Source: Diphasiastrum complanatum
Lineage: Eukaryota > Streptophyta > Lycopodiopsida > Lycopodiales > Lycopodiaceae
Assembly: GCA_029204225.1 (NCBI GenBank)
Contig: CM055102.1
Location: forward strand, 16,822,223 to 16,886,222
Length of the DNA stretch: 64,000 nucleotides
Direction: 5' to 3'
The position numbers and the translations under genes are program-made. Shown here piece by piece: positions 1 to 11,329 of this stretch (positions are counted from its first letter, which is position 1; each line of letters opens with the position of its first letter). Under the pieces are notes generated by a model. That model saw only the letters and a list, made by a program, of their open reading frames with translations, made no database searches and was not told the DNA's origin.

Positions 1-172
1 CAGGTTGTAGATGTACTAACTGACAGGGGGATACATCTCCATTGCATTACTACTACAGCTCATAGAAGTTAGAAGCAGACAAACCCTGTCAACTGACGGT
101 TGTTTGGAATCTGTCAATTAGAAAATAAACACTAGTAATCAGAGGAATTTAGCAATCATTATTGTTGTTATT

Positions 173-345
<173 letters not shown>

Positions 346-529
346 AGCTTGAACAATTTAGGGTTAGTGGATGTTGGTGTTACATCATCATTGTAGCATG
401 CATAATATTATGAATCTAAGCTTTATTCTCATGGGAATGAACTTCCACGTGACATGTTAGAATCCTCTTCATATATTGATTGCTTTGCATGTGCTTAAAG
501 TTAGGATTTGACGGTGGACAATGAAAATC

Positions 530-563
530 CCTACAATTTTGGTGCCGTTGCCGAGGAGTAACG
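530..563 (+). mobile_element. Gypsy-type primer-binding-site remnant
   Basis: The stretch TGGTGCCGTTGCCGAGGAG starting at 540 is a slightly decayed form of the primer site that follows the 5' LTR in many plant Ty3/Gypsy elements (TGGCGCCGTTGCCGGGGA type, tRNA-Asp-like). The changes look like CpG decay. A possible LTR 3' end (CTACA) lies just before it. I could not define the LTR start, and no gag or pol frame follows clearly, so this is only a remnant. Confidence 0.45.
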
Positions 564-2080
564 CCATTATTTTCATTTTATTAGCATGTTCATGATGCTT
601 GGATGGATGTTAGCATGCATTTAGGCATCTTGGTAATAGGGTTAGTTTTGCATTGTGGTAGATTTGATTATTTGAGTGATCTTTATTGGATTTCCTACTT
701 GTAATCACTTGTGATTGATGATCAGAAAATGGGATAAAATACATCCGTGCGACGATCCATTTGAAAACCAAAAAATATAAAAAATCGTTCATTTTCTACA
801 ATTTGGAAGAAAAAGGGGGCCAAAATTTTTATCAGATGATGATAACTTTCTGTTCATCTGCAACCAACCTTTGCCAACTTCACAACATGATTGGCCTGAT
901 ACATTGAATCTTCACATTGAAGGGTGAAGGTTACTTCCCATCCATTTTCCAAAAACCTAAGAAAATAGGACAAAAAAATCAAAGTTAATTTTTTTTTTGG
1001 CAACCAACCTTCGCTCGACCTATTAAATTCATCCTACCAAAACTAGTCTCAAAATGCGCCCTAACTTTGGCCCACGTTTGCTCAAAAGGGCAGCGAGATG
1101 GTTTGAACATGTTCATGCATATAAAAGTGGATTGGTCATAAACATCACAAATGTCTTGGGAAAAGGTTTCTAGTTTGGACAAATTTTCCTCGTCTAGGTC
1201 ATCAATAAAAACAAGTGGATGTGGGTATGAGGTGATCGAGTAGACAGATCATGTCCAAACCTTTTTAAGAATTTTTCCATCCACAGCTCTACTGCAACAT
1301 GATTTAGAATATAATTGGCAGTGTCTATGGCTTAAACAAAAAATAATTCATAAAATTGGAAGCTTACTATGTGCTTCCATACCTTTGCTGTGATTCGCAA
1401 GGGTTATATTCTTCCAATTTGCAATTTTGTTAAGGAGAATATCAATTTGGAAACTGTTTATAAATACCTCTGTCTAGTTACCTTTAACTCATTTTGGTTG
1501 ATATGTGCTCTTAAAAAATTTAATTTGTTATAATTGTCTTTTGGTCCATTCGAGAGATGAAGTTATGCTTCTAAGCTAGCAAAAATATCTAGAAGGTGAT
1601 ATGAACAAATGTAATATGGATAGTTGCAAGTATATTAAATCTTGAAAGGATTTCGATCAAGAAGTAGCCCAAATTTTGAACACATTCTACAATCAGTTGT
1701 CTGGTTCTCTTATGTAGGCAATGGGTTGTACAAGCCGGGCTTGACATTGCAATTTAGGTTAGCATGTAAAGCCAATGTTTCTCAAAGCTAGAACGACTTA
1801 TACTTGATGATATACATTTATAGGAGATACTCCAATCCCAGCCTCTATTATGACGGGTAACAATTTAATAGCCCATTGCAATCATGTAAATATATTAATG
1901 CAGAGATTGGGGAGGAGACATAGCTACCAAAAAATCAACTTTTGGTTTTAGATACTATGTTGTCTTCTGGTTTTATTTCTTGGTTAAGCTAAAAACAAAA
2001 AATGGACAACCTTTTTGTAATTTGATTAAAGTATGTTGTAGTCATATACATAATGTGATAGATTCTCCCACAATTTGTAC

Positions 2081-2082
<2 letters not shown>
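564..2082. other. Gene-free stretch
   Basis: AT-rich sequence with no frame I recognise. A 65-codon minus-strand frame at 985-1182 has no identifiable domain. The stretch may be the body of the decayed Gypsy element whose primer site lies at 540, but no protease, RT or integrase motif is visible. Confidence 0.5.

Positions 2083-2123
<41 letters not shown>
2083..2123. repeat. (TA)n microsatellite
   Basis: About 20 uninterrupted TA units. Short frames reading through it encode only Tyr-Ile repeats and are not genes. Confidence 0.95.
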
Positions 2124-2125
<2 letters not shown>

Positions 2126-2348
2126 AACAACATTCAATCTGATTCCAATCCATATACCACGAATATGCTGTTATTATATTTCATTCATAATATATATATT
2201 ATTTGTTTGGGATTGTCATTTTGGCATCAAACAAATATGAGAATCTTGATTTGTCAATTCGTCAAAACATGTAAGAAGAAAGTTTTTAAGAAATGCGAAA
2301 ATCTTGATAATGCAAAGAAAAAAGGAAAGAAACACAAAATGCCTTGTT

Positions 2349-2700
2349 GAGTTACCCAAGGAGTAGCAAGCAAATGCAATATCCAACTTCTAGATAATGA
2401 TTTGCAATATTTTGAAAAAAATACCCACAATTACAAAGGGATCTAGCCTTGATGGAATTACCAAGTAGTGGCAAAGCAAATGCAACATTCCAACTCCCAA
2501 ATAGTGATTTGCAATATATCTAACAAAGTGCCTATAATCTCAAAGGAACAAGCGTTGAGTTATCCAAAAGTAGCAAATAAATGCAATATCCAACTCCTAA
2601 ATAGTGACTTGACAAAGTACCTATAAATACAAGGGACCAAGCCTTGAGTTATCCAACAAGTAGCAAGCAAATGCAATATGAACTTCCAAATAGTGATTTG
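2349..2700. repeat. Four-copy degenerate minisatellite, period about 90-104 bp
   Basis: Four imperfect units begin near 2349, 2451, 2553 and 2645. Each runs GAGTTAnCCAA...AGTAGCAAGCAAATGCAATAT...CCAAATAGTGATTTG, followed by an ACAAAGTnCCTAtAA...CAAGGGA spacer. The last unit is cut short near 2700. No coding potential is seen. Confidence 0.85.
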
Positions 2701-3369
2701 TAAGGACATATTTAAACAATGTAGCTATGACGTAGTTTGTGAAATCACAAAGTCATGCTTAGATTTGTGTCAAGATTCTCCAGCTTTTCTTACAAAATCT
2801 TTATGGCATTGCTTATCATGAGTGCGTAATAGAATTCAAAGACTTATGGGTAGAGGAATTGAGGGCTCTTGTACCCTTTGACAATTGACTAATTGTGGCA
2901 TTTAGGTTCAAGAGATATTTCTTTGTTGCTTATGGCATAATGAGGCTACCATATGTTCGATAAAAACAATATTTAGATCGACACACATTTAGTAGAGATA
3001 TGTAGGGTATGGATCTATGGATCGTACAAAGATTTGAAAAATGTAAATGAATGGTTCAAGTGAATTTTGGCCTCTCACACTCTTTGGCTCTTTTATTTTT
3101 CTTTTATAATTCAATTATTCTCTTTGTTGTAGTAGGGTAAAGCTATTATGACGATTTTTCTAAAGCCAAAGTGTCACTCCTAGGCAAGTTTGAGCATTAA
3201 AATGAGTTCTTTTAATATTTAATTCTTTTGACATGCAATGTTTGTTTTTCTATTGATTTTTTGACGACTTAAAAAGCTAGACTCACCGCAAAGCTACTCA
3301 TGATATATTAATGACTGTGTTTTGCTTCAGTGTAGTCCTAAAAACAAGAAGTCGTTGAATGTCTAAAAA
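2701..3369. other. Gene-free stretch
   Basis: AT-rich sequence with no supported gene, RNA or repeat. It ends at a small Copia RT relic. Confidence 0.5.
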
Positions 3370-3426
3370 AGGACAAATGGATAAAGGCCATGGAAGACGA
3401 GATGGAGTCCATGAAGAGTAACGAAT
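3370..3426 (+). pseudogene. Relic of Copia reverse transcriptase (N-terminal edge)
   Basis: The + frame reads KDKWIKAMEDEMESMKSNE, the signature that opens the RT domain of Ty1/Copia polyproteins (W..AM..E..S...N). A stop precedes it, and the frame dissolves within about 13 codons after it. No LTR or other pol domain is seen nearby, so this is an old fragment. It rests on one short but characteristic motif. Confidence 0.5.
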
Positions 3427-3599
3427 ACCAATGCATTCAAGGTCATAGCAAATCACAAGAATGATTCTTGAAAGAAAGTTTAGATGCGAAGCTAACGAGG
3501 AGACCCAGCCGTGTAGCATTGTCAAATCACAATAATGAGCCAACCGAGTGAGATACCTTGGGATGTTCATGGATTGGTCAGTTGGTCACCTAGAGACAT

Positions 3600-3800
3600 G
3601 CACCCATCAATGTGACCACGTGACCAATTGAGCGGCAGTGACTCCATCAGGCCAGATATTCCGAGGTACTAAAGCTCCCCATCTTAACCAATCAAACGCT
3701 GACGTCGTATAGGCCGCCTCCTTGGATATCAAACACGTGTCAAGGGTGATGGGAGCATCCATCGGTGGCGGGCTGAAATTTTTATCTGCCATTTCCTTAA
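3600..3800 (+). promoter_or_regulatory. Candidate promoter region of the UBP gene
   Basis: A relatively GC-rich, non-repetitive stretch upstream of the UBP leader. It holds two CACGTG G-box cores (3616 and about 3734) and CCAAT motifs near 3624 and 3687. No convincing TATA box was found. Promoter identity is inferred from position and motif clustering; the transcription start was not located. Confidence 0.35.
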
Positions 3801-3820
3801 CTTCTTCGTCTTTTCGTCGC

Positions 3821-3860
3821 CATCGCCATCGCCATCGCCATCGCCATCGCCATCGCCATC
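3821..3860. repeat. (CATCGC)n hexanucleotide repeat
   Basis: Six complete CATCGC units plus a partial one, in the presumed promoter or leader of the UBP gene. The frame through it on + reads Arg-His repeats and on - reads Trp-Arg repeats; neither is a credible protein. Confidence 0.95.
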
Positions 3861-4104
3861 CTTCACCTGCACCCGATCCGATCTTTTTCTTCATGTTTTT
3901 GATGCTGATGATGCTGTTGCTTCATTTAAGTTCATTTCGCGTTTCTGCAACCTTTGTATTGATTCAATGTTATTTCCATTAACGGAATGAGGCGCATAAG
4001 GTGAATTAGATTTTTTATTACAAGCTCTTCGGACAGGGTTCAGATCGTGCACAGACTCCGCGAATCTCGAAGAAATTCGGAATCTAAGCTGTAGCTGTAG
4101 CTGG

Positions 4105-4479
4105 TTTGAAGCATCTTCAGTGAATTGCAGATGCTGAGGATTCAGAGTGGTTACATGTCAGAATATAATAGCTGTGTTTTGAAGTATCTTCAGTGAATTG
4201 CAGATGCTGAGGATTTAGGTGCTCACATATCTTAGCTGTTTTGAAGTATCTTCAGTGAAATGCAGAGGCTCTGGATTCAGGTGCTCACATGTCAGAATTT
4301 CATAGCTGTTTTGATGTATCTTCAGTGAATTGCAGATGCTGAGGATTCAGGTGCCCACATGTCAGAATTTCATAGCTGTTTTGAAGTATCGTCAGTGAAT
4401 TAGGGTGGTTATATGCCAGAATCTATAGCTCCTTTGAAGCATTTTAAGTGAATTGCAGATGCTGACGATTCAGGGTGAG
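4105..4479. repeat. Six-unit tandem repeat in the UBP leader, period about 53-73 bp
   Basis: Units begin at about 4105, 4178, 4240, 4310, 4380 and 4433. Each starts TTTGAAGtATCTTCAGTGAA, and most continue TTGCAGATGCTGAGGATTCAGG. The array ends 53 bp before the UBP start codon, so it probably lies in the transcribed leader. Four units keep an ATG (4131, 4204, 4336, 4459), which gives the leader a ladder of upstream start codons. Confidence 0.9.
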
Positions 4480-4539
4480 TTCGTGTTTGGTTATTCATGC
4501 TGTGGGGGTTGGAAGGCGAGCGAGGCTTTAGATGCATGA
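4459..4539 (+). promoter_or_regulatory. Upstream ORF overlapping the UBP start codon
   Basis: The last repeat unit supplies an ATG at 4459 that opens a 26-codon frame ending in TGA at 4537-4539. This overlaps the main ATG at 4532 in another frame. If the mRNA starts upstream of 4459, ribosomes using it would pass the main start, so it should lower protease translation. Two further uORFs (from 4131, 22 codons; from 4336, about 21 codons) and a 4-codon one at 4204 come from the same repeat. The frames are visible; their use is inference. Confidence 0.45.
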
Positions 4540-4809
4540 TCGGGGGGACGCAGAGATATCAGCTGTTGCGTTGGCATTGCTTGTTACGGTGTTAGTGAGT
4601 TTTGGCATAGTTCACCAGGTGAATAAGGCAAGGGCCGCTAGGCAGATCCAGATTCGTAAGCTGCAGCGATTGGTCGCGGCAGAGTCGGCTAGAACTGAGT
4701 CTGCGGCTTCGGAAGAGTACACGTCCATGTTAGAGTCCCACAATTTCTGTGCCGTTTGCCATACTCCCACCAAGACTCGTTGTTCTAGATGCAAGGCCGT
4801 ACATTACTG
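4532..4809 (+). CDS. MYND-type ubiquitin-specific protease (UBP15-19 group), exon 1
   Basis: The gene encodes a deubiquitinase of the C19/USP family, a cysteine protease that removes ubiquitin from target proteins. My model has 13 coding exons (4532-25550) of 2,046 nt, 681 residues, near the shorter Arabidopsis UBP15-19 members. Exon 1 gives a hydrophobic segment at residues 9-28, a basic stretch, and the first six cysteines of the MYND zinc finger (C73-x2-C76, C84-x2-C87, then a Cys codon split TG|C by the intron). An in-frame TAG immediately before ATG 4532 fixes the start. The donor is TG|GTGAGA at 4810. The membrane anchor plus MYND layout is the hallmark of the plant UBP15-19 clade; Arabidopsis UBP15 controls organ size and UBP16 acts in salt tolerance. 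Assignment within the clade is not settled. Confidence 0.88.
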
Positions 4810-6479
4810 GTGAGATATTTTTTCCTTCTGCGGAGGCATTTCTTTCCTAAAACTTACAATTCAATGAGGGCATGCGGTTTTGATTGCTATGAGCTGAAAT
4901 TATCAAACTATTTGATTGAATTTTTCATAATTGTAACCGTATTCCTTAGCGCTAGCTTTCATCATGTACAACTTGTGCACCGTATTATGCCTCGCCAAGG
5001 TTGGAGCACAAGGCTCCCAGGGATCCCTCTTCCGCAGCGGCCGTGACTCGATCCTGCACCTTTTAGGACGCGGCAGCCACCTACGAGCATTTGCGAGAAT
5101 TTTTTTTGGAAATGTAGCTTGACAAATGTTCTTAGCAATCATGTGTTGGCACTCTTGAAATCTCAATACCATCAGCAATTTCCTGTCTCGCAATATTTTG
5201 TTGATGGTGAAGACTATTGAAAGGTATAAGATAAGCTTCGTAAAATTGAAAGAAGAGAGATGTTTATTTATAAAAAGACGTATGTGACACTGCAATAGAT
5301 GAGATTTGATGGTTGACAGAAAAATGGGTATTCATCAGATTGTTCAGAGCTTGGATTTGAGGTTTTTAATGTGAGACTCTGTACAAGATTTGAATACGAG
5401 CTATGATTACTGATGAAAAGATGGCTAACAGTTCGAAGTGCATGCAAGAGGAGATCGACTGAAAACAGAGCCTGGCACTCTAGAACAGTCTGCTGCGAGA
5501 GTTTGGAGGTAGTGAAAGCTCATTACGATTGTCAATAGGTTTTAGTAGCGTTGCAAGCCTTTTGGATCTAAAATGTAAACCCACTTCAGAACTTCGCGTG
5601 CTCTGGGAAGCTTTAAAAGCTCTAAAGAGATTTTCGGAAAAGTGGCCCAATCAGTTATGTACCTTTAATAGTGTCAAAATCTGGTCAACCTGCATAACTG
5701 CCGACACAAAAAGAAACTGAACAGATTCCGTCTTCATGGTTTGCCCCGAAAGTAATTTATAGGTTTTCCACCATGTGGAGGCTTAACCATCTGTATATAG
5801 CTTATGGGTTTTCCACCATGTGGAGACTTAGCCATCTGTATATAACGTAGCAAGGTGCATCCTTTCTGCATCAGTTTCATGTCAAAACACATTCCAAGCT
5901 TCACAAACCAATTTTCTTATTCATTATTATCAAATGATTTGGAGTACATTGAAGTTGCACCCTATTCTTGATGACTTGAAGTCAGACGTAAGTGGTGTGT
6001 TGTGTATCTTAGATGTTGTCTCGAAGCAAAAAATTGTACTAATAGGAAGAGAGCGTCCAAGGTGGAACACAAAGGTTGGAGGATAGTTCTGCCTAGGTAA
6101 TTTGGAGATGCTCGTTAGAGAGTAATCCATCTATTCCATCAATTGATCAGAACCTTTTGTTAGCTTGGTCTTTGAAGCATGCAAACATCTTCTCATAGTT
6201 GCTAGTGGAAACTCAAGTTGTAGTCAGCATTCAAAAAGGTCAATGTTCAAATGTGCATTGTGCAATAATTGTTCTGACACTAAAATTTGTACATAACAAT
6301 CATTCTATGTAGAACAAGAAAACACACATTTATCATTCTTCATAATGCCTTATTGACACATCTACAAAATAGCACTCTAGAGATTAATGGTAATAGGAAG
6401 TACAAAAATGGCAGCATCAAGTTACTGAAATGTGGATGTCCAAACTCTCTATATGGCCTTGTGAGGTTTGCTTACAATT
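4810..6479. other. Start of UBP intron 1, no gene
   Basis: Intron 1 runs from 4810 to 14052 (9,243 bp). This first part holds no recognised gene. The longer frames here, for example a minus-strand one at 4903-5295, match nothing I know. The only structure seen is the short tandem duplication at 5762-5851. Confidence 0.6.
5762..5851. repeat. 45-bp tandem duplication
   Basis: Two adjacent copies (5762-5806 and 5807-5851) of GGTTTTCCACCATGTGGAG followed by a CATCTGTATATA tail, with only a few differences. It lies inside UBP intron 1 and has no evident function. Confidence 0.85.
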
Positions 6480-7388
6480 GTTTGAAGAGATAGGAACGCT
6501 GTTGAGGAAGAATGTAAATCCAGATGTGGACTTACGAATATCTACATCTCCTCCCCAGCTTGCATCGGAATATTCACTGAGCTGATGAAGATTGTCGTTG
6601 TCGACTTCCCCATAGCAGATGCACTAGTCCGTAGTAGCTCGAATATATCTCATGACTCTTATGAGAGTCTTCCAATGGATGATGCCAGGATTAGCCATGA
6701 ATTGGCTCAGTGAGCTAACTGCAAAAGCGATATTAGGTCTTGTACAGACCATTGCATACATGAGGGATCCAAGTATCGATTGATTTGATACTCCCTCATC
6801 TGCTCGTATTCTTGCTTGGTCTGAGGACATTGGTTTTTCGACAATCGCAGGCCTGAATCTATCGGTGAGTGAGCTCATTTACAATTGATCAGATTATATC
6901 TAATAAGGGTATTGTGAAGATACCTTTGTTGAGTGATGTAAATCAGCCGTCTCGCTCTGTCTCTGTGGATTTGAAGTAGTGAGCCTCGCCCAGATCGGTC
7001 ATGTCGAATTCGAAAGACAACATTTGTTTAGCATCCTTCACCAGATTGGTATTGTTGCTGAAAAGCAACGTGTCGTCGACATACAAGGTAATGTGTTGAT
7101 CCTCTGAAACCAAGCTCTTGCTGATTGCTTCAAGCCATAAAGTGCCTTATGGAGTTTATAGACATGATGCTTCATACCTTCGTGAACGTATCCTTCAGGC
7201 TGTAGCATGTAGATGTCTTCTTCGATGACTCCGTTGAGATAAGTTGTCTGTACATCGAGTTGATGTACTTCGAGGTCGGTTGCTGCAGCATACGATAGGA
7301 GAGCTCGGATCGATGAATGCTTGACTACTGGACCGAAAGTCTCGTTGTAGTTGATGTTGGGGATCTGAGCGGATCCTCTTGCTACTAG

Positions 7389-8306
7389 TCAGGCCTTCCT
7401 TCGGTCAATACCTGTGGCGTTGTACTTGATCTTAAAGACCCATTTGCAATCGATAAGATTGCTGCCAATTGGTGGTTCGACTAATGACATCTGGTTCTTG
7501 ATCAGAGAGGAATACTCTCTATCCATCGCTGCTCTCCAGAGATCGGAGTCTGGTTGGCTAAGTGCCTTTTTGACAGTAGTCGGTTCCTGCATTAAAAGGT
7601 AGGCAGACTCAGGAATATAGCTCGTGGGCTGTGTGCGCACTCGGTTCGATCTTCTTGGAGGTGGCGTCGGCTGATGATCCAATCCTTGGAGTTGTTGTTG
7701 CTGAGTAACAGCAACGTCTTCGTCTGACTTGTTGTCGAGTAGTTGATCGACTATGGGCATGCTTGAGCCAAAGGCTCGAATTGTCGTGTCGATGGCAGGC
7801 GTCGAAGGTTTGGATGGAACTTTGCCTTTGCCTTTGAAGTCGTTGAACTGATTTTTGATAAAGACTGTATCCCTGCTAAATAAAATCTGCTGGGTATCGG
7901 GGTCGTACAACTTGTAAGTATTGTCAGAGGAAGTATATCCGATCAGGATGGTCTTGAGACCTTGGAAGTCGAATTTCTTCCTTGTCTCCTTCGGGATCTG
8001 CGCATAGGCGATGCATCCGAACACTCGTAGGTTCTTCAATGAAGGCTTAGATCCTGTCCAAACCTCATGTGGTGTTTTGCCTGAGGGGGCCTTGGTCGAA
8101 CATCTGTTCTGGATGTAAGCGGCAGTGGAGACAGCTTCAGCCCAGAAGCTCTTTGGCAAAGATGCGTGTGCTAGCATACATTTGGTTGACTCGACCAAGG
8201 TACGGTTCTTCCTCTCGGCTAAGCCGTTTGATTGAGGCGAATAGGGAGTGATAAACTGCTGTTCAATGCCTTGGCTTTGGCAATTCAGCAGAGATATACT
8301 CTCCAC
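7389..8306 (-). pseudogene. Copia integrase C-terminal half, linker and start of RT
   Basis: This is the longest surviving frame of the minus-strand Copia element, 305 codons. It begins inside the integrase catalytic core (ITPYSPQSNGLAERKNRTL, containing the late-core Glu), passes the GKTPHEVW and VFGCIAY motifs of the integrase C-terminus, and crosses a Gln/Pro-rich linker with PRRSNR. It ends at the start of RT (LWRAAMDREY...CKWVFKIKYN), where the frame is lost at ARG/KA. It is a fragment of a polyprotein, not a gene in its own right. Confidence 0.85.
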
Positions 8307-8482
8307 CGTTGTCGAACCTCATGGCTTTGATTGTTTTGCCAGTTTCTTTCTCTACACGGCCCTTGAAGACTTTGAAGCAATTGAAAGCTTCTGATTTCTT
8401 CTTGATAAAGTACACCATTGTTTCTCTGGAGTGCATCCTTCAGTGAAGGATTTTGCATTGGGCCACAAATGTCTGTATGCAC

Positions 8483-9503
8483 TGTTATCATTTGTAAGCA
8501 TTCACAAATATTCCCCTAATTATTTTGTTCACCATGTATTATAAAAAGGAAAAAGAAATAAAAAATAGAAAACATAAAAATCGAGAGAAGGTAAATTCTT
8601 TTATTTGGAGACCTTTCTTGCAAAATGTGGCAACTCCTAGGTAGTAGAATTAATTTAATCTACTAAGGTCCAAAGGTCCCAAGTTAGTTAAGTTAATTTG
8701 GGTCCAAGCTCTTGACATGCAAGAGAGTTATTGGGTCCCTACATTTTTAATCTCTCTCTAGACTAATTTCGTGGGTCCTAGAGACTCATGCATGGCTAGG
8801 AACTAGTTAACTACTATTCCTACCTAATACACTACATGCAAACAAAGAGAAAACTCCTACATGCCAATCGGCCTACTACCATGCATTGTACCCTTGATTC
8901 TCAACCAAAAAGTATAAAAAGGGCTCTCCTCTCCTCAAGCGCTGATCTTCTTGAGATCCTTGGTGGAGGAGAAAGCGTGAGAGAGGGTGGAGAGCCTTCC
9001 CCTTCCCAACATCTTTCCTCTTGGTGATTCGGTAGTATTGTCTACATCAATTCTTGTATTTTGCTTATGTTCTTTCCATCAATTTTTATGCTTTCTTGCT
9101 GTCCCGAGTTTTAGATCCAATCAGCCATTCTAATTTTCTGTTTCTACATGTAGGCTGAAATCTACAGTTGCTCATAACCTAATCAATACTTGATCAATCC
9201 TTGTTCGATCACTTGCAGAATCTCTGTTATGATTAGAGGTATCCGGTGTATTCACATCAAATTTGGTGCTGATTTGGAGGAGATCTAAACAATTTTCCAA
9301 ATCAGATTTGCGCCAATTTTCAACGCTGATTTCTGATTTTTGATCTAGAAAACTATTCTGACATCAGTTTTCAGTTCAGGTTGGAACTAAGATACTCCTA
9401 AGTTGTTGTAGACCTCCTGCATTCTCAAGGCAACTTGTGGGCTTCGAAGATCTAAGATCCTACAAGCTTCCGCTAAGTTTTTGTCTAGAGTTATGGTTTT
9501 ACA
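8483..9503 (+). mobile_element. Solo LTR inserted in the Copia integrase
   Basis: A 1,021-bp insertion starts TGTTATCA and ends TTTTACA, so it has the TG...CA ends of an LTR. It carries a TATA box (TATAAAAA at 8913) in + orientation. Imperfect 5-bp duplications flank it: TGCAC at 8478-8482 and TGCTC at 9504-9508. Removing the insertion and one duplication returns the minus-strand Copia frame exactly at the HTDICGPM motif, which fixes both ends. No primer site or coding sequence is present, as expected for a solo LTR left by LTR-LTR recombination. Confidence 0.75.
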
Positions 9504-9807
9504 TGCTCTAGGCCATCCCGATGTGCATCATGTACAACATCTAATAATCCTCTAGCAATATGCTGATGGCTTGATCTAAATGGTTTCCTAGCCTGGTTAC
9601 CGACTAAACAACCTTGACAGACAGGTAATTCGACTTTCCTATTTGGATAGTCGAGATCAAGAACAATAGTTGCTTAGACATATGTAATATAGAAGCATGA
9701 TTCAAATGACCAAGTCTATAATGCCAAAGTCAACTTTTATTGATCTGTACAGAAGTATTAAGAGCTTGACTAGAGGCAGAAAAGCAATGACTTAATCTGT
9801 ACAAGTA

Positions 9808-9990
9808 TCAATGCCTCTTTCCGAGTGCTAGGATCTTGCCTGTCCTATTGACTACTTTACATTGGTCAGATTTGAATGCTACTTTATGTCCTCGATTTGT
9901 AATTCTGCTTACAGAGAGCAGATTTGCAGAGAGATTTGGTACGTGTAGGACATTAGAAAGTAGTTTGGATAGATAATTTGCAAAGCTCAA
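9808..9990 (-). pseudogene. Copia protease / pre-integrase fragment
   Basis: A 60-codon minus frame with VLHVPNLSANLLSVSRIT, the conserved segment downstream of the Copia protease that leads to the GAG-pre-integrase domain. It is part of the dead element at 6480-11045. Confidence 0.8.
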
Positions 9991-10326
9991 TCTTACTGTA
10001 CCTTCACCTTTGATAGCCTGTGTGCTATTGTCGCCCAGGTGACCATATCTTTTGGTACTAAGGCGTATAGGACTCGAAGCAGCCGATATGGCCGGTCATG
10101 TGCTGTGTGGCTCCAAAATCCAGAAACCAGGAGCTGTTGTTTGATGCTTCTTGATGGCTAGTCATGAATGCATCATGATCCGTTTCTTCGTTGGGCTGTG
10201 GTGCTTCTGCAGCTGCATTTGCCATCTGATGCGATTGCCCTTTGTTGTTGTTGGCTTGTAGTATTCAGCAATCTTGAATCTCGTGGTTGGTTCGTTTGCA
10301 GTATCTACAAAACAACTTCTTCCATG

Positions 10327-10761
10327 TCAGCTGATTTTACTGCTCTTCACGCTGTGTCGGCTTCTGGCTTTCTTTGATTGCTTTGGGCCTTTCTTCTTCT
10401 GCTTAGTCGAGCCTTTGTTGGTGTATAAGGCGTGAGAGTCGACAATTGAGAAACTGGAGGGTTTGTTCCTTCTGGTGTCTTCCTGCAACAACATTGTAAT
10501 GACTCTTAAAACAGTCAGTTCTGAGTGTGGCGTGATGATCATCACCCAGCTGTCGTATGAGCTTGGCAAGCTTGAAAGTAGTGTCATTACTGCGTTTTGA
10601 TCGTCTATGACTGATCCGACAGCAGCCATTTGCTTCAGCAGGTTCTTGAACTGGTTGATATGATTCTGTAGGGAATCACCATTGGTCATCTTGAGGGAGA
10701 AGAATTTTCTCCCGAGATGTAGCTTGGAAGCTACGTCACGCACTTCGTACAGGGTGCTCAA
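10327..10761 (-). pseudogene. Copia gag (UBN2-type) fragment
   Basis: A 144-codon minus frame with the UBN2 gag pattern: LHLGRKFFSLKMTNGDSLQ, then a LLKQMAAVG segment, then LLSSLPSSYDSWV. A Lys-rich tail leads to the zinc knuckle just beyond it. Upstream, at 11040-10800, two adjacent stops and a frame break separate it from the gag N-terminus. Confidence 0.85.
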
Positions 10762-11045
10762 GATGTCCCAGACTTCCTTGGAGGTCTGAGCTCAGACCCA
10801 TGGCCGATTTGAGTGTCTGATATGTTGAGGATGATCAGCGCAAAAGCTTTGCCATCCTTCAGCTTTCATCAAGAGATTGTAGCGTCGTCGGCTTTGGGTC
10901 TTGCCTCTGCACCTGTGACAACATCATACAACTTGGCCATTAGCACAATTTTCATCTTAAAATTCCACAGATGGTAATTGGCTCCATCAAGCTTGTCCAC
11001 GATGGGACTGGCTGTTCTTGGGAAATCCATGTGGAAGTTAGTCTA

Positions 11046-11329
11046 AGTGACGGTAACAACTATCGGTGACTTAAGAATGAAAATCTAATGCTACTTACAG
11101 AACAAGAAAACTATTATTCTATCGGCTAATAGAATCAGGTTCTGTGGGAAGCTTATCAGGCTATTAAAATTACAAGAAGTGGGCGTGAGAAGGCTTCGAC
11201 TATGGCTTCAATAAGTCGGGCAGCATTCTCTTGCCTGTCTTCAGTAGTAGAGTATTTCTGCAGACTGTGCGACAATGCATGTATAGTTGTAGCGATATGA
11301 ATGGAACTAGATTAACATAGGATTTAGGA
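11046..11329. other. Intron sequence between Copia and hAT remnants
   Basis: No gene or repeat recognised. If the Copia element kept a 5' LTR it should lie here, but no primer site of the TGGTATCAGAG type is visible. Confidence 0.5.

Larger units (their letters stand above)
6480..11045 (-). mobile_element. Decayed Ty1/Copia gag-pol, nested in UBP intron 1
   Basis: Read on the minus strand, domains appear in Copia order. Gag lies at about 11040-10320 (LDGANYHLW near the N-terminus). A CCHC zinc knuckle follows near 10300-10265 (CRYC, then H, then C). The protease is near 10150-10090, with LDFGATQHM where DSG is expected. The GAG-pre-integrase part is 9990-9510. Integrase with HTDICGPM and GLAERKNRTLVE is 8480-7900. 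RT with YVDD is at about 7085-7074, and RNase H with SDASWGGDVD is at about 6570-6480. Stops and frame breaks occur throughout, so the element is dead. No flanking LTRs were recognised. A solo LTR (8483-9503) splits the integrase. The surrounding host gene reads on the opposite strand. Confidence 0.88.

Noticed and set aside
3607-3982. Overlapping + and - frames across the CATCGC repeat
   Set aside because: Arg-His and Trp-Arg repeats come only from the hexanucleotide; no homology and it lies in the promoter/leader region.
4903-5295. 130-codon minus frame in UBP intron 1
   Set aside because: No domain, no splice context, and biased composition; judged chance.
10168-10377. + strand frame opposite the Copia zinc knuckle
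   Set aside because: Antisense shadow of the gag-protease region.
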